From Cinnamomum chago (lineage: Eukaryota > Streptophyta > Magnoliopsida > Laurales > Lauraceae): a DNA stretch of 64,000 nt. Position numbers and translations under genes: made by a program. Position 1 is the stretch's first letter; every line of letters begins with the position of its first letter. The notes beneath the pieces were generated by a model. That model did not search any database, was not told the origin of the DNA, and saw only the letters and a program-made list of their open reading frames with translations. The stretch covers positions 72,483,501 through 72,547,500 of the forward strand of contig CP142452.1 of assembly GCA_038049695.1 (NCBI GenBank). The letters run 5' to 3'. Below are positions 1 through 12,152 of this stretch, piece after piece.

Positions 1-321
1 GTTGTCCCTTGATTTCAGTTTGCCTTTTGACAAAAGAGAGATGAGATGATATTCTGATAGTTAGTACACTAATTCAGATGCCCAGTTATGCCTCAATCTT
101 TAAGGAATCAATAAAAGATGTTTTGATGTTTTAGTACTTGGGATAATGTGCTAGATGCTTTGTTCCAGTTCTGCATCTCTTAGAAACAAATATAAAATAT
201 AAAACAAATAGAAGTGAAAGCCGCCAGCCCAAATTTCCTTTTTTTTTTTCTCCTTTTCACATGGCATTCGAGCTCAATGCTTTCGCATACACATGTATGC
301 CACTAACCAGATGGGCTAGTT

Positions 322-467
322 GGAAATATAGAGATGGCCTATTGGTAAGGAATCTCACTTCCATCCTTCCACAGGAATCGATCTCTTGTGGGAGGTTTGA
401 GTTCCTTCCTCATGGCCACTGAGCCAAAAGCCGAAAAAAAAAGAAAAAAAAAAGGGAAGAAGAAGAA
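322..467 (+). mobile_element. tRNA-derived SINE with target-site duplication
   Basis: The insert is about 146 bp and ends in an A-rich tail (434-460). Near its start is an A-box-like stretch (ggcctattggtaagg, about 336) and 50 bp later a B-box-like stretch (ggtttgagttcc, about 394), the layout of a tRNA-derived polymerase III promoter. It is flanked by a 14-bp direct repeat, CAGATGGG(C/T)TAGTT, at 308-321 and 468-481 with one mismatch. I see no similarity that would name the family. Confidence 0.75.
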
Positions 468-481
468 CAGATGGGTTAGTT

Positions 482-1152
482 CTGTCAAGAGATAACTAAA
501 GCCACACATCTAATTAGCTTCAAGGCAAAAACTACAGAGGTGCTGCACCACCTAAATCTATAGGTGGATCTCAACTTTCAAAAATACAAATTGCTCACAA
601 ACTCTAACTCCTCTTATATTGGCTTTAGTCCAACAAGTCAACTACAATAAATTAGCTCATTATTTCTAGTCATTTGCAATAATGTGAAAAAAAAAACGGG
701 GGGGGGGGGGGGGGGGGAGGAAGAAAATGAGTGCTAGAGAACCATGTAAAAGCTCCAGATTTTGTTCAAGTATTCCATTAGATGAATGGAACATATATTG
801 GATGGGAATAAACATGGATGTGGGGTCTCAGAGATGTTTATATAAGATCAACTTCACTTGCTTCACTCTGTATGACCAAAGGAAAGTGTATGGGCACCCA
901 GATTGTAGAGAGTAGAGAAACTTGATCTATCTCTATGTTCTCCTTATTTCTACTAAGATTAGAAAAAGTGACAAAACGGCCATTAAAAGTGGGACAGACA
1001 CTTTTGAACTATTAGTGGACTATTAATCTAGACAATGAAATTTTAAAGGGGCATCCATTGTCTCATTTCTCAATCAGGGTTTTCATCCTAGCCCTCCAAT
1101 CGTGTCCACTGATCTGTATGATGACGTTGTTCTCTTATAAGACGATCTTTAA
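482..1152. other. Gene-free stretch
   Basis: No convincing coding region is present. A poly-A run followed by a poly-G run of about 19 (699-717) is the only strong feature; the 62-codon frame that starts just after it has no recognisable content. Confidence 0.5.
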
Positions 1153-1366
1153 GGCCTGTTTCTTTATCGGAATTTCAAGAATTCATGTCTAGAAGAATTT
1201 CAAATTCTCGAAAAGTTATCCCCTTGAGGTGGAATTCCAAATCCCTCCTCTTTGTGAAGCATTTGAAATTTTCCAACAAAATGCATTGAGAATTTGAGAT
1301 TTCAGAAATTTTAAAAGCTCATTTCAGACATTTTACGTGGCTGAAATTTAGAATTCTAGTGAACTA
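1153..1366. mobile_element. Possible decayed Tourist-like MITE
   Basis: The left end (ggcctgtttctttatcgg) resembles the terminus of the better-preserved element at 4502-4834, and the body is rich in imperfect copies of gaattt/aaattc. The right terminus is not clear, so the boundaries are approximate. Confidence 0.35.
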
Positions 1367-1693
1367 ATCATGGCATTTCAAATGCAATGGGACAAGATGT
1401 CATATCATGTCCAAAAAATAACAACAAGCAAATTCTTGATAGGAATTATGGTAAAGAAACAAGCTCGATCGTTGTGGATACACAATTCAATCTTTGTGTC
1501 AATAATGGTCTCATTACTACCAATCAAAGCTTCCACAACGCTTAAGATTTATACTAACATTTAGATTCACACTGATTTTAGTAGAATTGAAGGTGGTTTA
1601 AAACCCTCAATGCGAGTTCAAGTAGTGAACTTGTCAGCAACGGTCTAGATCCATTACGAAATGCACCAATTATGGATTTATGCAGTGGGTAAT

Positions 1694-4079
1694 TGTTACA
1701 CTCCGACCCAAACTAATCATGATTAAGGCTAATTAATTGAGATTAATGCTAATTAAGCATGGATAAATGGGTTAATCAATGTTAGTGACCAAAGAGAGAC
1801 AATTAGTCTCAGATGATGCATTAAGCATAATGAAATGAAATTGAGATTGGTTACAATGAATTTAGACTCAAACAAGGTAGACTAAGGACTTTTCCGTAAA
1901 TACGGGGTTTTCCGTATTTCGTCAAATACGAAAATTCTTGATACCAACGCGTGTATCTCGAACAGTACGTTAACTTTCATAATGGACACGGTTCCATTTG
2001 ACCTCAAATGGACCAAGTAAGACTTCATTTGACTCAATATATAATAAAGCTTATTAAGAGGGGGTTTTTGTGTAAAGGAACCCTATATTAGAATGAAATG
2101 AATCATTCATTCATTTTTCACTTCAACAACCCTAGACTCATCCTCATCTCCTTCCTTTTCTCTTCCATTCCTCTTCATCAAGAGTGAGAATCGGATTGCT
2201 TGAGTGGCTTTGAGTGAGGAAACTCCATCTTCATCTTCTTCCTCAAGTCATTCCTCCATTTTTTAAGCAATAGAGCTTGAAAGAGAACTCAAGATCTCTT
2301 TGCTTGGAGCCACAAGTAAGTAGTTGGTCTCACCTTAGGATTTTCAAGTTCTATTGAGTAGATAGAAGTTGTGTGTAGCACAAATAGCTTATAGATTTGT
2401 GTATTTCATGTTTTCTTGGAATTTAGGATTTTCATCTCAAAAGCAAGCTAAGGAAAGAGGGTTTTTGCTACTAAACTCCAAGAGAGACAAGTATATACAT
2501 TTCTAGTGATTTATGATTTTATAGAATTTGTATGAACTCAAGGAGTTCAAAAATGCGGATTTTGTTCAGAACTTCTGAAGCTCGAAAATGAACTTCTGGG
2601 TGAATTTCGGCTAGTTGCAAGGCTAACCGCGAAGCAAACCGCCAAAAAACCCCAATTTGATCAGTCTCTGAAAAGCTAACCGCCGAATTTCGGTTAGCCG
2701 AAAGGTAACCGCTGAACTGACCGAAATTGAGTCAGAAATCCCTGTCAGAAAAATCAGCTTCTGGAAAGCTGACCGTAAGCTAATCTAACTTGTTCGGCTA
2801 GGCGCCGGCTGAATTTCGCTAGCCGCCAGCAAGGTTTCGGCTAACCGCCAGTGCAGTTTCGGCTAACCGCCAGGTAGCCATCGAGGTAACCGAACCTGAC
2901 CAAAATTATTCATAGTGAGGGAAAATTTGGCCAATCGATCGGACCGTTACATGGACTGAGGTCACTTATGTGGTCATAGATACTCCTCATGTAGTGGAGA
3001 AGAGTCGTGAGGTAAATTGTGACTGATCTAAATGGAAAGCCTAGTCATTGAGACTAATATTAGTGATATCTAAACCTTCATAGGTGTTAGCTAAGGTTAT
3101 CTAATGCACAATCTAATTAAAGTAATGTCATCCACAATAACACGTGCATTGATAACGAGCGTTTCACTCATTGTTTGGTTTAGATGATTGTTTTAAAGGG
3201 CACTACATAGTGGTTTCTTAAGCTCATTATTGAGCCACACTGAATTGACATTGAACTCACATTAAATATGACACTGAATAATGAATAGTTACTAAAGGTA
3301 ACAATGAGTAAATGATTAATCATGCTGCAGCAGATGGATTTAGGGCGATCCGGAGCTCCATGGTGATGCTAGTTGTCACTGGCCCGGACACTAGTAAGTC
3401 ACACATATTCCGATCATATCTATGGGTATTGATTGATGCCTTCCGTTTAGAAGATGAATCCTGCCTTTAAGGGAAGATGGTAAATTAAATGAAATGAAAT
3501 GAAACGAATGAATGAAAGTTATGGTAGTGATCATCTCGTACATTGTCATTGTAGAGATTATTTGAACATGTTTAGAATTGGAATTGTTATTAAATAGATT
3601 GAATGAATACAGTAAATGTATGAATATGTGTTATTATTAGATATGTTTATACATTGTTGAACCGTCGTGTTCACTAGTGCTATTGATGACATTATCGAAT
3701 GGAACGGTCGGGATGCCATTTGATACGGACATCCGAGTGCGAGAAAGAACTCTAATATTTTGAGAAATGTTTTGAAACATTATTTTGTACATTCATTTAT
3801 GGAATATAATTAATCGTTATTGTATAATGTTAGATATGCACCGATTGACAAACTATGATGGAAGTGATACATGTATAAGGACTTTATTTTCTATACATAT
3901 AAATCGTAAATTGATTTTTGTCAAGTATAGATATTTCCGCAAAAATTGTGTAATTGGCAGGTTTATTGAGAATGATATCTCTTGTGGATTCCGTTTTAAC
4001 TTCGGTGAATTCGGGGTTTATGGGAGTAAGTATGGGCTCACGGCTCGGGATTATCGTAATTCGAGCCCGGGTCATGACA
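1694..4079 (+). mobile_element. Solo LTR of an LTR retrotransposon (fossil)
   Basis: This 2386-bp block starts TGTTACACTCC and ends GGGTCATGACA, the TG...CA form of an LTR. It is bounded by the identical 5-bp target duplication GTAAT (1689-1693 and 4080-4084). No protein-coding domain and no second LTR are present, so a solo LTR is the simplest reading. Around 2085-2160 a TATA-like stretch is followed by a pyrimidine-rich region, which would suit the promoter of an LTR. A related copy lies inverted at 14738-17014. The superfamily cannot be settled from an LTR alone; Ty3/gypsy is a guess. The two copies differ heavily, so the family is old. Confidence 0.8.
2600..2900 (+). repeat. Degenerate GC-rich short repeats inside the solo LTR
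   Basis: Many imperfect copies of ggctaaccgcc and tttcggctagccg, in both orientations, sit about 900-1200 bp from the LTR start. The inverted relative at 14738-17014 has a different repeat (caggtcgacctg type) at the same relative place. Confidence 0.65.
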
Positions 4080-4501
4080 GTAATTCTTGTATTGCGATTT
4101 CCTTTGTACTGTCAAACGCCAACTTACCAATAACCAAGGAATCATGGGAACATGGTTCTGTCCATGGCTATATCACTGTGACAATGCCCAACAGTTAGTA
4201 TTTTTTTTTTTTATTAAAGCAGGTGGAGATAGGTATTTTGCATTACAATTTCTTGGAAACTTACTAAGAGAATCATTGGAGATGGGTATTTTTGCATTAC
4301 AATTTCTTGGAAACTTACTAAGAGAATCATAGGAAATTAACATGGTTCCATCCATAGTTTTGAAATCAAGAATCTTGAAACTGTTTCAGAGCAATTAAGT
4401 ATCAAAGCTGCTCAAAGATGTTGAATATAATAATAAACATCATTAGCAACTTTATCTCATCTTCTTTTACACGTACGTTAAAGATGTTTGGTTTGCACTT
4501 A

Positions 4502-4834
4502 GGCCCAGTTCTTTTACTAGAATTCCTGACAGGAATTCAGGCTGTCTGGGAATTCAGAATTTCTGTCATTACCAGAATTCCTAGGCATTTGAAATCCCAA
4601 AAAACTCAGCATTTGAAAAACCACTTGAACAAGGAGGATTTTGAAATCTCACTTGGCACAAGAATTCTGGGAGAGGGACGACAGCATTCCGGGAGCTCAG
4701 GCAAGAATTCAGGTCATGAATGAAACAACGAATTTAGAATTCCAGAATTTGACAGCATTTCAAATACTAGCATTTGAAATTCCCAGACAACTACCAGACA
4801 TGAATTATATGAATTCTACTAAAGAAACAGGCCC
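4502..4834. mobile_element. Tourist-like MITE (PIF/Harbinger type ends)
   Basis: The terminal inverted repeats are clear: GGCCCAGTTCTTTTACTAGAATTC at the left pairs with GGGCCTGTTTCTTTAGTAGAATTC read inward from the right. The element is about 333 bp and non-coding; the open frames across it are chance. The flanking trinucleotides are TTA and TTT, so a 3-bp TWA duplication would have to be decayed. The superfamily is inferred from the GGGCCTGTTT ends. Confidence 0.65.
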
Positions 4835-6019
4835 TTTTAAAATTGTCGATCATTTACAAGTGGGAAACTGATGAGAACTTTCTAAAAGCCCTACGTCTCC
4901 TTCATTGAGACCGATCTATAAATCCAACCTGCTCAAAATCAGAGTGACCCTTTGTGCTATCACCAGGCCAAACTTTAGCTATTTTTAGTCTAGTCGACTG
5001 TTAAATTGATCGTACATAAAATATGATTTGACTTCTTTCTTTCTTTCCTTTTCTTTTAGTTTAATCTCATAAGTTCTATATATGATTAATCTAATGTTAC
5101 AGCTAACTTTGATAGTAGTGAATCTTAGCCCATATACAATGTTGGACTAAATGAATTTATTGAGGCCTTCTATCAAAGGGTACAAATTCTTTTGCCCTTC
5201 TACTAGTTTTTCATGCAAAGGTAAAACACAAACATATACACACGCATGCCTGCAAGCACATGCGCGCACACAAAATCCTAGCAGCATGCATGCGCCCGCG
5301 CGCACACAAAAATCTAGCATTCATGAAACTAGATCTTGGTTTTAGTATTCTATCCATGCAAGTTTACCTTGGTAAATACAATGGTAGTTTAATGTCTAAA
5401 ATCCAGTGGATTGATCAAATTGAGCTGCTATACGTACATAAAAAGGGGTTTTTATGAAATGATCAATCTTTACTCTGATTAAATAATTTTATGAAGAAAA
5501 ATAAGGAAATTACATGTCAATGGTTCGTACATCTTTTCTTTTTATACAAAAATAACTCAATTGATAATATTATCAATGGTTCATGATATCATTAGTGTGG
5601 TTAACGTCATCAACCTACAATTGATTATATCGTCAACATGGGTGATTTCGTCAAAAAAAAAAAAAAAAAAAAAAGAACAACCCTACTATCATTTTATGAT
5701 TTTTCTTCATAAATTTTTTTAATTAAAGTTTAAGCTTAATTTTTTCGTAAATTAAAATTCAAATAAGAAAAAGGATGTCATTTGATCATTGTACAAAGTG
5801 ATTTTTATGAAAAGGTCTTTCTTAAAATTGTTGTCCACCCATTAATGAAAAAATATTAAATAAGGACACTTAGAGTACCTGAGTTGATTTTTTTCCTCCT
5901 TTTATTTTTCTTTTTTTGAAAGAATTACCTTTGACCCACCATTTCATAAGTTACAATTTTCTGAGCCCACCAATATCAAAACAACCGTGAGACAAGCTTA
6001 AACACTAGTCATTTGATCC

Positions 6020-6051
<32 letters not shown>

Positions 6052-6054
6052 TTT
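4835..6054. other. Gene-free AT-rich stretch
   Basis: Holds an alternating purine-pyrimidine patch (about 5228-5310, acacgcatgc-like), a poly-A run at 5648-5671 and a (TA)n run at 6021-6050. No gene is visible. Confidence 0.5.
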
Positions 6055-6205
6055 GGAAAGTTTCAAGTGCATCTATCCCTCACCATAGGGTGAGAGACAC
6101 TTCTCTTTTTGCACATGAAGACAGAGAAGTGTACCTCACCCTATGTACTTTTAGGGAAGTGTCCCTCACTCTATGGTGATGGATAGATGCACTTAAAACT
6201 TCTCC
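6055..6205. mobile_element. Foldback MITE inserted in a TA repeat
   Basis: About 151 bp with inverted arms of roughly 50 bp (ggaaagtttcaagtgcatct at the left, its reverse complement with a few mismatches at the right). It is flanked by (TA)n on both sides, consistent with a TA target as used by Tc1/mariner (Stowaway-like) elements. The insertion target is so repetitive that the duplication cannot be proved. Confidence 0.6.
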
Positions 6206-6879
6206 TATATAAATATATATATATATATAAGCTCTGCATTATCAGTAATTCCTCTAGGAGGAAGAAACCAAGAAAATAAATGAGAGTTCACTTCTAGTGG
6301 ACATAGCCACATCCTTCAACCAACTAGACTTGCAATGTTTCCCCATTTATGCGTGCGTTTAAGATTTATGTGTGTATCACAATGATTAAAATAGCAGTTA
6401 TGGCGAGTATAGCATCTAATCATCTAATGACCAAAACGTTACGTAGCAGGCAATAAATATATAGGGCTTTGTTGCGTGATTTTTTAATTGTTCAAAAGAA
6501 CCCAAATCAGCTTGTGTAGCAGTCAATCTTGTATTTTCTTAATTATTTCAAATCATATAATGATAGAGACAACTTTAGGAAATATTATTGAGGAGAATAA
6601 ATATGAATAACAATATTTTAATTTAAAAATACTTGACACTATTAGATTTTAGACCGTAGCAGCGGTATTTTCAAAATAACGTAATGGCGTCAACTGTTAT
6701 GACCGATAATGCACCCGCTATTCAATGTAGCTGCTACTGTTTTGAACCATTGTATATCGTGATTGTGTGTTGATCATAGGCTTCTGCTACGCCTCAACAA
6801 TCCTTAATTTTTTACTTTTACCACTTACTGCTTTTTTTAGTTAGTAACACATGAAAGATCCAATACTAATTAATTAGGC

Positions 6880-6883
<4 letters not shown>

Positions 6884-6924
<41 letters not shown>

Positions 6925-6939
6925 ATATATATATATATA
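6884..6939. repeat. (CT)n and (AT)n microsatellite
   Basis: A perfect TC dinucleotide run (6884-6921) is followed directly by an AT run (6923-6939). Confidence 0.95.
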
Positions 6940-7506
6940 GCAAGAGGCGGTGTGGCCAAATCCTCATTAAAACATTGTTTTATATACAATGCAGTCTCTT
7001 GGAAACCTAATTTCCTCGTACCGATTCTTAATTTCCTTAAGGAACAAAAACAAAAACAAAAACAAAACAAAAAACAATTTGTATAGGCCACATGCAACTA
7101 GTGAGTGATAAACATTTTGACAAACTTTGTCTCTATCTTAATATACTTAAAGCAATTTTATCACTCATATGAGTACCACACGTCAGTAGTAGCCATCCAT
7201 AATTACTAGAATGGGTCGATACACATGCCATATATATTTGACCAATACCTCATATCAACCAAATCAAACAAGTGGTTGCTACTCCAACAATCTTATTCTT
7301 TATTTTCTGTTTTTACCACTTATTTCTACTTTTAGTTAGACTACAAATATATATTTAAAATCTTATATATTTTATTCTTCCAAAGTATCCACCTTGCTAA
7401 CGAACCTGGTAAGATGGTGGCATGAGGCCAGTGACATACAATAAAAACTTCTTAAATTTTTAAATCTGGTTATTAATTGGTATATAAGTGCATATTCTTT
7501 TTTCTT

Positions 7507-8052
7507 GTGTTTGGATGTGTGTGAATTGAAGTAAAGTGAGGTAAATCCTCTATTATCCACACAATATAAGATAAGGGGTCATATATATCAAATATACACA
7601 AATTCAAAGTTCCCTCATTCTTTTTCAGAAAAAAATAAAAAAGTAACCTCATTCATTCACTAAATGACCAAAAACATCATATTTTTACTAAAAAATTCTC
7701 TATCAAGATACAAAAAATAAAAGACCAGCATAACTCGGCTCTCTCTTATATTTTATTCTCTCTTGATTTTATGCTTCAATTCACCATACATCCAAAAACA
7801 TAGTGAGGAGAAGCATCAAATAAAGAGAGAATCAAATATAAGGGGTTATGATGATCTTTTATTTTTAGTTGCTTGATAGGGAATCTTTTTTACTTTTTTT
7901 GTAAAAGGAGGATTTTTTTTTTAATTTAGTGAAGAAAGAAGATTTTTTTTACTTTAAAAAAAAAAAAAAAGAGATAACTCTGAATTTATGTACTTTTGAT
8001 ATGACCCCTTAGCTGGATAATGGAGACTTTACTTCACCTCACATCCAAACAG
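7507..8052. mobile_element. MITE, same family as 11427 and 54160, probably with a nested relative
   Basis: The ends mirror each other: tgtttggatgtgtgtgaattgaagtaaag at the left and its near reverse complement (ctttacttcacctcacatccaaaca) at the right. The inner part (about 7850-7960, ggggttatgatgatctttta) matches the middle of the element at 54160-54464. A second pair of inverted ends near 7775-7830 suggests a nested relative. Confidence 0.55.
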
Positions 8053-9346
8053 ACAGTGGCATGGTCAAATCTTATGAAAGCATTTTTCACATACAAGGTG
8101 GCCTCTTCAAAAAAGGGAGACTTAGGAGAAAAACCAATATTTAGAGTGATATTAGAACATTTCGACAACCTTAGCCTCTTCTATATGTACTGAAAAGTAA
8201 TCTTACTCATTGTATGGGTGACAAATATCAATAGACGAACATAATTGTCTACTAGTACTTGCACGTTATATCATTAACAACCTTATCCTTTATTTTCTAT
8301 TTACCACTTATTGATATGTAATGGCTTTTACTTTTCCCACAAGTGGCTGCTACTCCAACAACCTTATCCTTTATTTTCTATATTTACCACTTATTGATAT
8401 GTATTGGCTTTTATTTTTCCCACAAGTGGTTGCCACTCTAACAACCTATCATCATATGTAAAAACCTTGGCTACTTCATTATCCAAAGTGTCCACTTTAC
8501 CAAATGGTAAAACAGTAGCACGAGGCAAGCAACCTACAATAAAAATTTGTTGAACTAAACAAAGTCTATTTATTTATTGATTAAATTTCCTCTAATCGTC
8601 GTTAAAGAATTTTTTTTTTCTTTTATATATGCAGGTTGGTAGGACTATTGCTTCAACAAATGGATGCTACTAGAACATTATGAAAACAAAACTATGTTGT
8701 TATTCATATGTATTGTTAATTAACCTTTTGATTTATCATAAATTTAGCCATTAACTTTGTTTGGCAACTGTTATCTGTATGAAATAGGTCTGTATGATAA
8801 AGGTCTATTTCAAATGGGGGCAGTTTGAAATAGACGTTTAAAAAATATCTTGAGAATGATCAACGGTTCAAATCTAAACATATAGTTGTGTCTGATTAAG
8901 TAAAGAGCTTCAATGGTTTAGATCACCATTTCATGTCCCATAAGTTAAAAATAAAAATAAAAAACTAAACTGGTGAAATGTCACGTGGAATGTACAAACA
9001 TATAGTTGTTTGTAATTTTCTCAAGATGTACACCGAATCTCTGGCTGGAATTTGGACCACGGGCCACTTTTACTATTCCAAAGAGGGTCAATGGTTCTGA
9101 TCATGATTGTGGGGCCCATAAAAGTTCAAAAATATAAATTTATAATTTTATGGTTTTTTTTTATAAATATCTCGAGACTCGAGAAAGATCAAAAGTTCAA
9201 ATTTACACACGTGGCCGTGTTTAGTATTTTTAAGATTATTATCGGTTCGGATCATCACGCAAGGTCTCATAATTAAAAAAAAAGGTGATGCAAAAATCAA
9301 CGTGTTATGCACTGATGATGCATATGTCTTTGCGCTTCAGATATAA
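8053..9346. other. Gene-free stretch with local duplications
   Basis: AT-rich with no gene. The segment around 8270-8340 is partly repeated at 8340-8420 (caaccttatcctttattttcta). Short frames at 9052-9276 show nothing recognisable. Confidence 0.5.
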
Positions 9347-9385
9347 CTAGCATGAAGCCCCTGTGCATCGCATAGGTTAAGTCTT
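9347..9385 (-). mobile_element. Possible Helitron 3' end
   Basis: Read on the minus strand the sequence runs cctatgcgatgcacagg (short hairpin with a GA loop), then about ten bases, then CTAG followed by T. This is the classic Helitron 3' end (hairpin, then CTRR, inserted before T). The sequence inward (9390-9450) resembles 18245-18330. The other end of the element is not identifiable. Confidence 0.4.
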
Positions 9386-11426
9386 GTTCGACCTGAATAA
9401 TATATTAAAACTAATATCTCTTTCATATAAATCTATTTATATTAAAATAATTAAAATACTCAAATCAACAAAAAAAAAATGAGAACTAAACCTTTCTTTC
9501 CTTAATCCACGTCAGCATACACATTTCATCTTAAAAACAAAGGAATCATATGCATTTCTGCTCATTTTAAGTACTATATAAAAACTTTAAAAATAACATT
9601 AATTTATAGAGTTGAAAGGAACCCCTTTGAATCGGGTTACATCTACACAAATGGGCCCAAGAGACATTTTATTGAGAATGCACATATATAGCGCAAGAGA
9701 CACGTTTTATTGAAAATGTACAAATTGTGTGTTTTTAAAAGAACACATCCACAAACGGGCCCCAAGAAGTTGATGTGGCTTCTCCTAAGGCCAGCATTGA
9801 GGTCTTTTTGAGATTTATTTTTTGTAACCAACATTCAGTTTTAAAGGGAAAGAATTTCTGTTTCAATTCACATCGGTTTCGTTGCTTTATAAAACAGACC
9901 ATTTATGTCCTTCTGCGTTCTCAAATGGGGAGCATATCACCAAACGGACTATATACGTTTCAAATCAGCTTTTAGACAAATAGAAGTGGAAAAAAGACTT
10001 GCCAAACGGGAACTAAATCTTTGTAAAATATATATCATGATCTTTATCACACGTTTTGGCCGTTATGCTTAGACAAATGTGTGCCACATGACAACCTTAT
10101 CTATGTTCACTAGTAACTAATTAGTAATATATATTTCTTTTTTTTTTTTGCTTTCTCTCTAGTATATGAGAGAGAATAGTAAACTATCTTGAGAATTCCA
10201 AACGTCTCCCCGTACATATGGCTCCTTCAAGAAGAGTTTTTCACATGCACCCTCAAGGATTTTTGTTTTACATGGTGGCCCTCCAACCAAAATATCCTAT
10301 TTTTGGTACTCCTGGAATGCTCCACATGTACTCATCCATAGTGTATATATTGCCTCTACGCTCTTCTAATACACCTTCGGTCGTGTTCTGCCCGAGGACA
10401 CTCCTTATCCGTGCTCGGTCTATGCCAGGAGTCGATCCCAAGCACTCTATGTGAGAAGTAGGGTGGTAAACGGGTCGGTTCCGATTCCGGTCCCGGTCCA
10501 TGGTGGTCGGAACCGTTAAAGGAGAAGGTGGAACCGGTTCCAGACCCGGAACCATTTTGGAGCCGGTTATTTTGCTCCGAAATCAGAACCTTAACCATAT
10601 ATGGGACATGTCTGGATCCGGATCCGGATTTAGGTAGATAATGATATTTTAAAAAATATGATTTTTAGGAGAAATTTTTGAAAATTGAGGTAATATATCG
10701 GGTCTCGAGTCCACAGATCCGAACCAAGGTGAAACCGAACCCGGACCTTTTTACTTATCGAGACCTAAATAAGGACTCATACCTGATTTTCAACGGATCA
10801 GATCCTCTAGATAATCGGAGAATCAAATACTCATTTAAATCCCAATAAGAAGCGACCACGTGACCACTTGGACATCCCATGCTTCTGTACGCTTTTGCTA
10901 TTCATAGTTAGTAAAGTATTCATAAAAATCTTATCTACTTTTATTGCCATAAGTGTCCGGCTAACCAAATGAGCAAAAAGTGAGCGTGAAGCATGGGCAG
11001 AACCAGGGGGCACGACATAAATATATTGAAATTCTTTTGTTCGCGCGGGCACCTTTGGAATTTATTTTTATTTTACATAGAAGCTGCCGCAAGGAAAATT
11101 TCTTTTGTCTCCACTAGAAAGAGGCAAGCAATTTATAATGGCAATGCTCTATTGTAAAATTTCATGAATTCTCGTCTTGGAAAACTAAGTTCTAGCTATT
11201 GTAATAGATATGAAAGAAGATCTTGTATAAAGGTTAATACAATTGAAATATGACATTGAGATATTGATTAGAACATTAGGATGCATAAAATATATTACTA
11301 AAAGTTAAAGACTTTTTTAATTACCTCTAGTATATTAAACCTCACAAATCAAAAGATTAAACTTAGTGTGTTCATACATGCTAAATTGATTCAAATTTGA
11401 TGGAAAGTTTGAACCATGTCAGCTAT
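9386..11426. other. Gene-free stretch with ggttcc-rich patch
   Basis: 10450-10760 is rich in cgggtcggttccg / ggaaccg motifs, often seen at the ends of hAT-type elements, but I could not define termini. Overlapping frames at 10218-10598 on both strands are by-products of this composition. Confidence 0.45.
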
Positions 11427-11735
11427 GGGTTTGTTTGGCAACTCTACTAATAGGGTTAAGTAAAATAAAGCCCTCATTTCTAAAAAAAAAAAAAAACAGT
11501 CACATTAAAAGCACTTTAATTCAAATTTCTCACCATATTTTTTCTAAAAACGGTAAAAAAAAAACCCTTTTCTCAAATAAAAGACGAAAAAACTTCACTT
11601 CTCAATATAAAATGTCAAAAAGATTTCATCACAAACAACTAAAAATAAAATATTACCATATATAGCCACTAATATTTTATTCTTTATTCAAAATAATCTT
11701 TACTTCATTCAATTCCATTGGATTCATTCCAAGAC
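11427..11735. mobile_element. MITE, family shared with 54160-54464
   Basis: Starts gggtttgtttggcaactctac and ends with a degenerate reverse complement (ctttacttcattcaattcc). The first 45 bp match the inverted right end of the element at 54160-54464. Non-coding, about 310 bp; the right boundary is approximate. Confidence 0.6.
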
Positions 11736-12072
11736 AAAGTACCCCCGACTTCACCATCCAATTGCAAAGAGTCAAACATAACTTGTCTAACAGTCAACAT
11801 ATTTCATTCTATTAAAGGTGCTGTTTCTAAAAGATTAAAATAAATAAATAAAGGTTGCTTGTAATTACTAAAACACACTGGGGTCCTTTGCAAATTTCCC
11901 TTATATCTTGAGAAGTCTTGCCCTGATATGACCTCAGCAGGGTCCCACAACTATGTGGCCGGCCACCTGGACCCATCCCACCTGTCAGATTATACCATAA
12001 ATAAATAAATAAATCACATATAAACCCCTAATCCGGAAATACCCATTTTACCCTTCATCTTTCCCTTCCTCC

Positions 12073-12080
12073 TATATATA
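12073..12080 (+). promoter_or_regulatory. TATA box of the TSJT1-like gene
   Basis: TATATATA lies 73-80 bp before the start codon at 12153. The leader in between is a CT tract followed by a GA tract (ctctctctat ... gagagagaga), which could fold into a hairpin. Confidence 0.7.
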
Positions 12081-12152
12081 GGGAGGCAGCCACCTTTCTC
12101 TTCTCTCTCTATCAACACAGAGAGAGAGAGACAGAGAGAAGGAGAAGGAGAG

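Noticed and set aside
699-717. Poly-G run as a quadruplex element
   Set aside because: An uninterrupted homopolymer of this kind is more likely slippage or an assembly feature; no gene lies close to it.
4418-4871. Two overlapping open frames of 101 and 76 codons
   Set aside because: They span the MITE at 4502-4834 and are made of its inverted-repeat sequence.
5228-5310. Alternating acacgcatgc / gcgcgcacac stretch as a regulatory or recombination signal
   Set aside because: It could adopt Z-DNA, but it is an ordinary simple-sequence patch with no gene nearby.
10218-10598. Overlapping frames on both strands
   Set aside because: Composition effect of the ggttccg-rich repeat patch; no family similarity and no splice or codon pattern.
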